DNA from: Carnegiea gigantea
Taxonomy: Eukaryota; Streptophyta; Magnoliopsida; Caryophyllales; Cactaceae
Direction: 5' to 3'
NCBI GenBank assembly: GCA_029747015.1
Contig: JAKOGI010000428.1
Coordinates: forward strand, 191,501 to 255,500
DNA: 64,000 nucleotides
The notes under the pieces are model-generated. The model had not been told where the DNA came from and made no database searches. It saw only the letters and a list, made by a program, of their open reading frames with translations. Of this stretch, positions 46,401 to 57,400 are shown in pieces; position 1 is the first letter of the stretch, and each line of letters opens with the position of its first letter. Both the position numbers and the translations under genes were made by a program.

Positions 46401-49400
46401 GCACAAGCCAAAAGCTGAACAAGTTCATGAAGAATGAAGAACACAATCATAGAAAGCAGGAAGACCTTCTTTTTTTTTGGGGGGGGGGGGGGGGGGGAGG
46501 AAGTACTTGTTCCGTTACACAATAATAGGTGATTCATGAAATAATTAGAAAAATTGTTACATTCCAACTTCAAAGTGCAAGAGGACCAGGCAAGATGTTG
46601 ACATGTTCATTTAAACAAGTTTAACACAATAGATAAACAAAGGATGCAAAATGTAAAGCACATTGAAGCCTAGAGGTGAAAAAGCTACTGAACAGCATGC
46701 CCTGTGGATGGGCTTAGTGTTCATCTTAAACACTAAACCATTTTTTTACAGCTCAAACTTTTTGGGAAAATAATTTCAGTTTGGATTATATTAAACAGTA
46801 GGCAAATCAAAGGTTTTTAATCTAAGGACCGAAGGAAAAAGCTCCCCCCTCCCCCCCAAACCAAAAAATTAACCTTTATCTTCACACAACACACTCTCTC
46901 TGTCTCTGCTTAGGCAGGACTCTAAATATAGATTTGGACCCAGAAGCAGGTTCACATACCAGTATAGCCGGTCATCTTGATCAAGTCTAGTCCTCATGAT
47001 ATCCTCTTCTTTTATTATTTTTCCTACAAAACAAAAAGCAAACTGCTTGTGAACACCATTAAAGAAACATACCAACTGAAAACAAGATGTTAATGGTGAA
47101 ACCAAAGTCCTTCAAGCTCTTGCTTTTATTTCTTGATAACAGTATGTGTCCATCATTATTTCATATTCACGTACCGAGTATTCTAGCTTCCACATCCAGC
47201 TCAGCGCTCTGCTCCTTTTGTATATGTCTTAGAAGGGGATTAATTTTGTACATCAAGTAAAGAAGTCTCAGCAATTTGGTATCTCTGTGAACTACTTTCT
47301 TTCTGGCCTGCATGATTCAAGTTAGTCAAGGGTCAAATTCATATGCATAGTGAGTAGAAAAAGCATACAACAATGATCTAAAGCATGCTACACCTTCACA
47401 ACTACATTTTTCTGGAGGCATGTTCTGCAATTACAATTGCCCCGGCAGAAGGGACATGCCTCCTGCACTTCCTTGGTTGTTCTTTCAGGATACCTGATCC
47501 AGTTAACAATGTTTTAGACCAAAACATTCACCAAAGTGCACAATGCCAAGAAAGCACTTACAATGATGCAAATAACCATAAAATTATATTGAGAAAACTA
47601 GATATAACGAGCATTCTTCAAAGGTATGAACAGTGGTGGTTGGACAACCAGGAGACCACCGTCTCTGATTGTCACAAAATCCCCATTTGAAGCCATAGAA
47701 TGGCTAGCTAAGCTACAGAGATCCTGATTATGAGCATGAGACTAAATATGGAATTCCTCCCTCAATTTTCTAAGAATTGAAAGAATGGAAAACATTAGCA
47801 TAATGATTTAGCAGGGATTTGTGTTTCAACCATAAAAATGCAATTTAAAATTACCACTTTACAAGGCACTGGTGACAATAACGTTTCTTTTTGCAGCTCA
47901 AGCAAGAGATGACACCAGCTTTATCACTCTTGAGACATTGGTGGCACATCGAACTCCGCTCCTTTTTCCTGGTAGCAGCCTGGAGCAACAAATCTGCTCA
48001 AACAAAATGACTAACTACTACAATTTTCTATTCCCCCCCCCCCCCGGCGGTTTCCTAGACATTAGTAAATACAGCAAGCATCTTTTCCAGGAAAGCTGCA
48101 AGGGTTTTTGCAAGATAAAAATGAGCATGACAAGGTAAAAACAAAACATAAATATTGTACATTACAAAATGGCATCACATGGCTCAAGAAACTGAAAGTA
48201 CTCCTTAATACTGCTATAATTGACTTCTATGAACTCAAATTTATAAATCAGCGAATGCATCAAGGTTAGAAACCATTTGCAACTTTTATTTTCTTTTTCC
48301 CATGAACTCTATCTCAAGAATGTCTCAAACATAGTCTCGTAAAGGTTAGTTCAACAAAAATGGAAGATTAGCTGAGTCATCACCAAACAGAGTATTCTTC
48401 AAGAATACCATGTCATCAATGTAGTACATCTAGAAAAGACTTGAATTACATGGAAAGCTCTAATACTCCCTGTCTTTTTCTTTTTTGGGGGGAGGGGGGG
48501 GGGAAGAGAGTTAAAGTTCATGTAACAGCTGCAACTTCATGTACAATGATAGGGAAACTTAACGTGTTAGGCAAGTAGTCATGTCTGTAGATTCACAACG
48601 CTTCTTCTACAAGCAGCATACTGTGCGAGTTCTTCACTTCTCTATTCTCAGCTACGAGAAGAGTCAACACCAGGTATATAGCCGTAGTTAAGAGTTTAAT
48701 ATGAGCACTAACCATATAGATGCATGTTGTACGGTTAGCAATCAAAAGAATTCCAGCACAAGAAACGAATGAATGACCAAAATGAGCAAGTTTTGAGCTG
48801 CCCCAGTGCTCCAAATTTTCCTACAACTAATGAATTGAGCATTGACGCAGTCGAAAATGCCATCCAAAAGATAATCAACAAGACAACGACCTGAAATATC
48901 TCTAACATTCATCTGCACGCAGAAAATATAAGCCAACCAAGGCCAAGAAAAAAGAAAAAAGAAAAAAGAATCATCAATATATCTCCAATTTTCACAGCTT
49001 CTTGTGAACTTTGAACAGTTCTGATTGAGCTCCTAGTCAAGCACTGGAAGCTTGAAAGATGAACGCTTTGTTGAATAACCATACTGAAATCAAATTGCTA
49101 GCGTGTCTCTAAACTAATGAAACCCTGATGCTTTGCCAAGGGCAACTTCCCAAAATGACCAGAAGGAGGCTTAAGGCATCAGCCTCGGCAGCTAGAAAGG
49201 TCAAATAAAGTTGATATTTTACGTACTAGGGTATTGGTAGGAATCATGACAATGAAATCTACCCATCCAAGTATCACTTTCTTCTTTTTATAATTCTATG
49301 AACAAATGCCATATATAAACTTCGGCACTGTGCCAATACGATTAATCATTCTTCCCCTCGCGAAGTGGACAGGAGCCTATGGGTTACAAATAATTACAGT

Positions 49401-51712
49401 GAGATCAGTAGTACTTAGACCAATAGTCCGCTTGAAGGAAGATTTACCTCTGTTGTCTTGCTCGCTTTCTGGTAGGAAGCAACCTTTCTCCTAGGCCTTT
49501 GAAATCCATTTCTAGGCTCATGTAATGCATTACCAGTATCAGCTTGTGGTTTTCCAGTAGGTTCTGAAAATTTCACGAGGTATTTAATATCCTTTTGCAA
49601 AACCAACCTCCTCTCCCGCCCATCCTGAGCGGTAATAACTTTACCAATGATTTCGTCGACAAAGATTGTCCTTTTCTTTGTTGAACCTTTAGGCCGTCCC
49701 CTCTTTCTTTTCTGGGGGAATGCGGCTCCAACATCATTGTTTCCATCAAACTTTGCACCATTTATAGCTTCAAGAATGGGCTCTTTTTTCAAACCAACAA
49801 GCTCTCCTGAGTAATCGTTGCAGGGGGCTTCGCCATATTCAATCATTGTCACTTCACTACTTCCCCTACTGATTTGTTCAGCATCATATTTGTTCTTGTC
49901 TAAACCTTTCAGTAGCTTGTTTTTAGCAGCCAAAATAAATATCTTCTTTGAACCCTTAGGTCGGCCACGCTTCTTTACCTTCTTCACATGATCCTCATCA
50001 TCCAGGGCAAATGAATTGACATCCTTCTTTCTGTTCTTCCTACCCTTAGGCCGGTCTCGCTTTTTTCTTACATCCTCATCAACATAACCTAATGGATTCA
50101 CATCCTTCTCCGTGTTCTCCAAACCCCCACTCTGGCCACACTTATCTACAAGCTTCCCAAAGTCCTCATCAACCTGGACATGTAAATTGACATCCATTTT
50201 TCTGTTCTTTACTCCTTTGGGCCGGCCACGCTTCTCTACCTTCTTCCAGATACCATCACCACCCTCATCAAGCACCATAACATCCTTCTTTCTGCCCTTA
50301 GAACCCTTGGGCCGGCCGCGCTTCTTTACCTCCTTAATAAGACACTTATTCCTAATAGCAGAATCAGCAACATCACACCGGTTGCTAACAGCCTCCAACC
50401 CCACAATCACTTCCCTTTTATTTCCAGCATCTGTGCCACCCGCATTCTTCATCCTTTCACCAGAAGCATTTCCCCCATTGCACATTTTAGGTTTGCTTTT
50501 TGACCCCTTTGGTCTTCCTCGCTTCTTCTTCTGCATAATTGTCTCATATCCAGCATTTTTTGATGTGGGCAACTCAACACTGCCCACACCATCATCCTTT
50601 CCTCCATCAAGACTCGTTCTTTGATCCTCAAAAGCCTCAAAAACCTCACCCTGTTCGCTATCAGACTCAAACAACTGCCTCACCCTCTCCCCAACATCAA
50701 ATATGTCACCCAAATTCTCTGAATCTTTACGCCCTAGATCTTCAACGTTCTCTAATTTCCTATGCCCCAATTCTTCACCATGGATAATGCCCTTTTCCTT
50801 TGTCTTTGATCCTCTGGGTCGGCCTCTTTTCTTGGTCTTTGATCCTCTGGGTCGACCTCTTTTCCTTCTCTGAGGATGATGCACCATACGGGTATCTTCA
50901 TTTCCCTCGAATTGTGCCTCATTCTCCCCAAATTTCACAACCCCACTTGAATTCCCACAACCCAATAAATCATTCTCAACAAAATTCCCAAACCCCTCGA
51001 ATTTGCCCATCATATCCGCGCTACCAAACACTTGTCCACCGCCAATTCCCCAACATTCTTCAGAAGTTTCCTTTTGTCCCAAACAAACGTCAACACTTGC
51101 GCAGACTCCACTGGACTGGGGTTTACTTCCCGCAACACAACCGCCACCCCGAAGGCCAATTTCGTCATTTGCTAATTCAACCTCACCCAACCGGCCCATG
51201 ATTCCATCAAAGCCCAGTACCGGTTCACCGAGGGGAACGCCGTCATCTCCACTATTGATCTCAACGCCGGGGAGCCCCGGTTCGAGGGCAACGCCAACAT
51301 CGAACCAGCCCACAATTTTTTCGTTTTTGACCGGTTCATCTAAACCACCGTTCCAAACCGGATAGAACTGAGGATGACCACCACCGACAAGGGCAATTCT
51401 GTCATGTCCTTGATGAGCTCGACCCAGACCCAACTGGCCAATTGCTCGGTCCCCACCGCCTAAACCCGATCCACCGAAATCGATGACAGGACGGTACGGT
51501 TCGACGGTGAGATCCCCCCACGCCGGCGCCAAGGAACTTCCCCCGGAAACCACATCTCCCCCGGCGGATTTCCGGCGGTGGTTACGCTGAATGTTGAGGA
51601 GCTGGTGCTTGTGGCAGTACGACTTGCCGGGAATAACTCGATTTGGGCATCGCCAATTCGGAGTCCCTCGCCGACGGCACCTCTCCGCGTCGTCCGGCGG
51701 AGCCTGCTCCAT
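40471..51712 (-). CDS. JmjC histone H3K9 demethylase, KDM3/JMJ25-like, with WRC and AT-hooks; frameshifted as sequenced
   Basis: Twelve exons: 51712-49448, 47978-47855, 47493-47394, 47307-47175, 47023-46960, 46116-45348, 43651-43325, 42754-42353, 42243-42171, 42095-42010, 41191-41072 and 40548-40471. N terminus: WRC motif C12-x9-C22-x10-C33-x2-H36, then a region of about 700 residues with seven RGRP-core AT-hooks (mostly KRGRPKGSK) plus degenerate ones. Next is a RING-like zinc finger ([23 protein letters not shown]), then further Cys-rich segments and the JmjC domain with the Fe(II) pair H-x-D in KLHCDVSD (exon 7) and distal His in AGCPHQV (exon 10). The family removes H3K9me1/2 in the nucleus. 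Exon 2 lacks one base at 47940/47941 in the first Cys pair, giving a stop at 47898-47900 after about 781 residues. Every other junction is in phase; with that base the protein would be about 1.5 k residues. An assembly error or very recent break is likely. Confidence 0.9.
43021..43106. repeat. Low-complexity TA and A/T runs in a JMJ intron
   Basis: (TA)n at about 43065-43089 followed by a short T-run and A12. Flanked at 42979-42996 by another A-run. Confidence 0.7.
43652..45347 (-). other. Large JMJ intron
   Basis: 1.7 kb between exons 6 and 7 with an A22 run (43833-43855), C-run/A-run tracts (44190-44208 and 44720-44739) and otherwise unremarkable sequence. No nested gene. Confidence 0.55.
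46469..46501. repeat. Abutting T-run and G-run tract
   Basis: T9 followed by about 19 Gs in a JMJ intron. A (GA)n-then-G9 tract lies 200 bp left (46222-46262). Confidence 0.85.
47855..47978 (-). other. Frameshifted exon 2 of the JMJ gene
   Basis: The exon is 124 nt where phase requires 125. The frame enters as [11 protein letters not shown] and the exit frame reads [10 protein letters not shown]...YCHQCLVKW, so the break falls inside the codons for a CHQC zinc-ligand motif that the family conserves. On the plus strand the site is the ACATTG/TGGCAC junction at 47940/47941. Without correction the stop is at 47898-47900. Confidence 0.85.
47979..49447 (-). other. First intron of the JMJ gene
   Basis: 1.47 kb with a GAG|GTAAAT donor and CTCCAG acceptor. 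It includes a C12 run (48035-48046) and a T6-G-rich tract (48482-48505). Nothing else recognised. Confidence 0.55.
49600..50880 (-). repeat. AT-hook coding repeat array within JMJ exon 1
   Basis: A unit of 10-15 codons, (K)KRGRPKGSK followed by basic residues, recurs at about 50865, 50828, 50518, 50315, 50220, 49965 and 49690. Degenerate copies ([10 protein letters not shown] near 50050; CGQSGGLEN near 50130) sit in the same spacing. This suggests growth by duplication of a short module with acidic spacers (DVNxxxxxDED). Confidence 0.75.
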
Positions 51713-52119
51713 TCTCTCCCCTAATTCCTCTCTGCACTGGGGAACTGGACTGGAACTGGGATATTTTTTTGGAGAGAGGGAGAGTGAATGACAATGACAA
51801 TGTTGTGTTGGGTTGAGCAGTACGTACAGTTGATGGGTATCTATTCATCCTCCTTTGTTTGTCGATTTGTTTCTGCCATTGATGACTTTTGGTGTCGCTT
51901 TGTGATGAGTCGTTCTCATCAGAGGACAGTGGTCAGTGGTCACTGCACATTTATTCACTGTAACTGTAAATGTCGTTGTACTACTACTCTTAGAATTGAA
52001 GTTGGGAACATATGCTCCTCGTTGGAAAATGTAAAGGGATTCCATGTTTTTTACGTTTTCAGAAAATACATGGTCTCTTTTGCCATGCATAGGAATGTTA
52101 ATTACATCCAAATTTGCAG

Positions 52120-52835
52120 CAGATATGATCCGATTTGAGTTAAAATTAATCGATTTAAATTCGAGACAGGAAAATTTGAGTTTGAAATCGATAAAAACAA
52201 TCTGAATTCGAGTAGGATTCGAATCGGATTCGGAGGAACGATAAAATCCGATCGGACTAGTTTTTTAAGTATTTTAAATTTTAAATTTAAGTTTAAATTT
52301 TAAATTTTTAGAAATAAAACCTACCCAACATACCCACCCTCCCCCCCAAACTGATAGCCCAGCCCAATGTCAATTTTGTTGGTCAGCAAATTTTTTTTAA
52401 TATGTAAAAATTAAAATGTTGAAACCCTAATACTTCTCCCCAACTACTCTCTCTCTCTGCTCGCCAACTGCTCTCGTTGCTTAGCTCGCTAGTCGCTAGC
52501 CGTGCTCTCTCTCTCTCTCTGAGCCTCTATCTTCTCGCCAGTTTCTTCAACGTCGACGCCGAGCATTTCATCGTCCCTCTCTGGTCTCTCGTAGTTGTTA
52601 AGAGTTGTGATTGTTGGAACATGTTCTCGTTTTGTTGAGTTTGAAATGCGTTCCTTCTTCTATTCTTTGGTTAGCTTAAATGCTCAGGATTCAGTTAATA
52701 CGATATACGAACGCACATCATCGCATCGATAGGTGGGTAGAATATAGAAAAATTGTATAAAATTATTGCATGATGAAAGAAATTATTTCGGATCGGATTA
52801 AGCCGATCCATTCCGAGTCAGATCGGATCCGGAGG
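52120..52835. mobile_element. Possible DNA-transposon remnant with leader-like interior
   Basis: Both flanks (52120-52260 and 52785-52835) are crowded with CGGATCGGATT/GGATTCGAATCGG variants, the kind of subterminal repeats seen in plant DNA transposons. The interior (52425-52680) starts AAACCCTAATACTTCTCCCC, is CT-rich with CTCTCTCTCT runs, and looks like a plant 5' leader. No transposase and no exact terminal repeats were found. Tentative. Confidence 0.35.
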
Positions 52836-52849
52836 TTTTTCTTTAACCT

Positions 52850-53019
52850 ACTTCAACACACTTCCACTATTTTAACCAAGTTCAATTTATCATATAAAAA
52901 AAATTCAACCTACTTTAACCCACTTTAATACACTTCAATCCACCTCAACTTACTTCAAGCTATCTCAACTTACTTTATCTTTTTACCCATCCTAACTTAC
53001 CTACGAAAAGAACGTGCCC
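52850..53019 (-). mobile_element. Periodic-repeat element, partial copy D
   Basis: Interior of CTTCAACCTACTTTAACCC-type units, right end CTTACCTACGAAAAGAACGT, matching the right end of copies A-C. The left end is absent or merged with the preceding GATC-rich segment. Confidence 0.45.
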
Positions 53020-53732
53020 TCAATTATTTGTTTAGAAATCAGAGGAGGGAGAGAGAGAGAAATCAAACAACTTTTACCCATAACATGATTTTGTTTGTGG
53101 TGGAACACCCCCCCTTTCTATTGGATAAGATTTCAGTATCTAAAAAACTAGTAAATAAGATATTACAAATATATACGGTAGCAGCATATTGCGAGTTAAT
53201 ATATTCGATGAAATTTTTACAAATTGTTATTAAAAGTAGGACTTTGAGTCCTACCTGTATTAACTTGTTTTGCACCATTCCGTACTGAAACAATGCATGC
53301 AATATGAAACATAAGTTGATTGGAACCAATAATGATTTGAAGATATAGGGCCTCGGTTTCAAGTTTTTGTTACCCAACTTGATTTTTTTTTTTCAAGGGT
53401 CTAAACTACCAAATTGTTGGCACTTGAACTTGAATTTTTTTTTTTTGGGGTAATTATAATAGAAGATAATTATAACCTTATAGGGTAAATCCAAGCATGT
53501 GAGTGTATTTGTATTTTTGCAAATAAAAAAGAAAGGATGACAATAATTTGAAAATTGTTAATATTTACAATCTTCTCTTAAATTGGACGGCATTCTTTGA
53601 ATGCATATAGTATGTTAGCTTTTATTAGAAGAGAATAAGCTCTCTTTAAAGTATTTCCGCTACTTGGTAACTAGAACAAGCGTTTACAGCACCTTTTGTT
53701 ATATTAATTAAAATAAATGGGATGAACAAACA

Positions 53733-53802
53733 GGTTCGTTGGTGTAGTGGTTAGGACATGGACTCTGCACCCAGTAATCCGAGTACGAATCTCGGTGGAA
53801 CC
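53733..53802 (+). tRNA. tRNA-Gln(CUG)-like gene, probably degenerate
   Basis: 70-nt sequence starting GGTTCGTTGGTGTAGTGGTT and ending CTCGGTGGAACC, followed by T7, a Pol III terminator. The loop CTCTGCA places anticodon CUG. Compared with the plant tRNA-Gln I know, it is one base short between D and anticodon stems. Acceptor pairs 6-66 and 7-67 are mismatched, the anticodon stem (ATGGA/CCCAG) has two mismatches, and the T-loop reads TACGAAT instead of TTCAAAT, which damages the B box. The T-stem CCGAG/CTCGG is intact. Likely a tRNA pseudogene or tRNA-derived SINE head; function is not excluded. Confidence 0.6.
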
Positions 53803-54467
53803 TTTTTTTATTTGCCTTTTCGGCACATTTTGGAAATGGAGTTGATGGGAGAATGGCTTAACAGGTGATGCAATTTGAAGTCTAAATCATCATTTGTACA
53901 ACTTTACATTTGGCTCATCAGGTGATGCAATTCAAGTCTTAACTCACCTTGTTCACATTTGTGCTGAACCATTGATCGAAATTCACACATTGTCGCCTCA
54001 ATCTCGAGCTGACCATTCAGTATGGTCTGATTAACAACTTCAGGATAACAATCGCTATATTATTGACATATCGTTGCACAACAGCAACGACCAAACGAGA
54101 TACAATCCCTGGTACATAGAGCACAAATATGGGTTATCTCCATATGCTCTGGGAATCTGAGATCCAATTCAGAATCTCAAACAGTTTGAAAACCAATAAA
54201 GGCTGCATCAATTTCAACGAGACAAAACTCAGGCTATCCAGCCCTTCCCTGCTAATCAGGCTAGAGAAAGATACAGTCATTCGATTCTTTACAACCAGCT
54301 ACAAAGAACAAACTAAACTAAACTCATCACCCGACAGAAGCCCTTGGGCTAAACCTAACTCCACATTGAACTCCTCGCAATGGAGGGAGCAAAGAGGATG
54401 AACGGCACATAGAATTTGTTAATTTCTTCAAATGAACTATGTGAGTTGATCATCTAAACAGCGTCCA

Positions 54468-57400
54468 TCACCGTGGACCTGTTCTATTTTGTGCTGCTGT
54501 CTGCATTTGATGCTGCCAATCATAAAAAAGGTGTTTAGTGCTCTGAGCGTATATGAACAATAATTGAATTAAAAAATAAGACCATTACAGGCAGGAGCAG
54601 CAAGCTGTGAAATTCGTCAATATGACCTGAGTAAGATCTGAATCCATATCCTGGACTCTGGAGTCCCAAAACAAGGGCTTTTTTCTCTCTCTTTTTTTTT
54701 TGGGGGGGGGGGGGGAGTTGCTAGAACTGAATTGTGGAGAGGTGGTCCCCCTTAGACCATATACCAGAACCCATTACACCACCCTGATATTCCCCCAAGT
54801 CTCCACTTGAATAAAGTCTCTTGGTATTAGCATCGCTAGCAAAGTGACGAGAAGAAAAGAGAGTATCTATCACATCGTTAATTATCTCTCTGACAACGAG
54901 TATGATTAGCAAGTCCCTCGATCTACAAACTAGGGAGACTGCCAGTGACAACCCACCACCTGAAGCAATTGCAGATGTAAGCTCCACCCCCTCCAAACTA
55001 TCATTTGAAAGAGGTTATCCTCATCAGAATAACGCTACGTAACCGCTTAGAGCTCAAATAGTGAAGGACTAGAGACAGTGATAACATTATTGATACATCA
55101 GCATGTTGTCTAAACTATTACTTGAGCCAACCGGTAACAATTTCGAAACCTGGTTGGAGGAAACATAAAGGATTCATCATGCAAGGAAATGGATTTTATA
55201 TTCAGCATATGACTTAACATGTTGTCAACTACAACCATCTCCCTCCCATTTTCTCCTCCAGAATCACCCTTTTCCTAGCACCCTTGCAATTCACACGATT
55301 CGTAACTATTTATGGATTTCAATTCCAGCAGCAATGAAAGAAGTGAAAACAATCAGATCCTTTCCAACAAAAGCATGTGATACAAAAGACCTACCTGATA
55401 CAGGTATGATGAGCTGTCAGCCACAAACTTCAAAAACTCTTGCTTTCTCAGTGAAAAGTTGTATTTTTCTTGATCTAATAAAGCTTGTTCTCTTCGTATG
55501 TCATCTAGAATCCTCTCCCTTTCCCATTTCTTCTCCTTCAACCGTTTCTCCAGCTCATAACAGTTCTCCGCAAGAACTGATCTTTTGGAGCATTTAGGGA
55601 ACCACACGTCCACATCTTCCCTGGTTTCAGGTACATGGCAAACAATGACACAATAAAAAAAAAAAAAATCTAGATTCAGTTCACAGAATAAAGGCACAGA
55701 AAATGTGGAATATACAATAACATTGGTATGCAGAGAAGGCAGGTCAAGTTCCTAAAATAAGTAATGGTCAAAGCCAAAAGAAAATAATCTTCATATTTCT
55801 AGTCCAGAAATTTGGACAAAAACAAAGAAGCCCATCTAAATACAGCAACATGACACACCTTCTATCCATCCAAACTGAGAAAAGCGCAAGACAACTCCTA
55901 GAAGCAAACTATTGTCTTTCATAATCACAATTCTGATATGACTTATGAAAAGAATATTCTGCACATTCCAAGAAAGACATGTCACAAGAACCGACTATAA
56001 TGGGGTTTCAGAGTGAGGTAAGCAGCAGTTAAGTGCGAGTATAACATATGATGGTGTTGGCAGGAAACCAAGGAGAATCATAAACTGACTGGCGACCACA
56101 TCGCATACCATGCTCATTTACCCAAATACAAGCAATGATAATGCACCATTTTTCTGGGGGATAACACCAATGAATGGATTAGCAAAATATGAAATCCCGA
56201 TTTGCATAACCTATGTGACCAGTATAATGGCCTTTTCCACTTAATATTAGCTGGCGACCACCAATGAATGAGAATAGAAGATATATGTTACCACATAAAC
56301 AATGCATACCCCCCAAAAGTAAACCATAGCAACACCACTTAGAAGTTAGGACTGTTAAACTATTTTATCAGTCAGTCTCAGTCCAGTGATCCAGTCAGTT
56401 GTCACAATGGTCAGGAGAAAGGGCTCTTCGAATGCAAAGGCTACAGCAATCAGCAATACTATTGCTGAGCACCAACAGGACACAGCAAAGAAGTATGCTG
56501 CAGCTGAAGCATCCCATTTGGGCTTCCACTTGGTAGCTTGTCAGCTATGGAAAAAGGGACTGTGCCTTGTAAGTCAGTGAAGACTATAGGATTCAAGCCA
56601 GATCATAATTTTTTTTCCCCACAATGCTATATGAAGGAGTCAGATATAAGATAATGTGCGCAGAGCGTCGAGAAAACGATCCTTTTCAAGGTACCTGCTA
56701 CCCAAGGAGAACACACCAGGAGCCCTAATCATTCCACCATCTAGGGAGACAGCTCCATCACTGATGCATGGAAGAGCAAGAAGCATCTCAGCTCTAGTTC
56801 TGTATACTTGAAGACGCGAAAAGAGATTATAGAATAACGTCTCCCTGAGGCCACACCCACTTGATGTCAAACAAAATAAATGAGGCCTTTCTACATGGAT
56901 CATATTCACTGCAAAACCTAGAAATCCTGCCGGAACGTCACCACTTGGCAATCTTGGCTTGGGAATATCAAGTCTCCTCTGAGGATCATCAACTATAACA
57001 TCACCAGCATATGGTCTGCAGAAAAACAAACATTAAAAGTCTGAAAACACAAGCTCCATTGACAGTGTAAAGTTTTCAAATCATGCCTTAAAGTATCAAG
57101 ACATATCACAAGAAAGCGACCCTGTAAAACCCGTCCAATAGAAGCTCCAAGCCCTTGAATGCCAGAGCCTTTATTGACAAGTCCTTCACCATCATGTATT
57201 TCCAGAGCTTTAATGCCTTCATAAGTCTTACAGACAATAGTAAGCATAGTCCCCAAGCCCAGGTATTCGGCAAAAAGCCTAAGATAGAGATATTCAGGCA
57301 ACAAAGAAAGAAAAAAAATCAGCCAAACTCAAAGATCTAGAAAGACATAAAATATATAAACAAAATCTCTAGAAACATATATAAATAAAATCTCTAGAAG

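Larger units (their letters stand above)
51713..53732. other. JMJ promoter and repeat-rich intergenic region
   Basis: Begins with the JMJ 5' leader. Contains a GATC/TCGGAT-rich segment (52120-52835) and a possible periodic-repeat copy (52850-53019). No gene recognised. Confidence 0.45.

Noticed and set aside
50112..50624. 170-codon plus-strand open frame, and others at 50800-51365
   Set aside because: Antisense shadow of the AT-hook exon; composition mirrors the Gly/Arg/Lys codons of the real strand.
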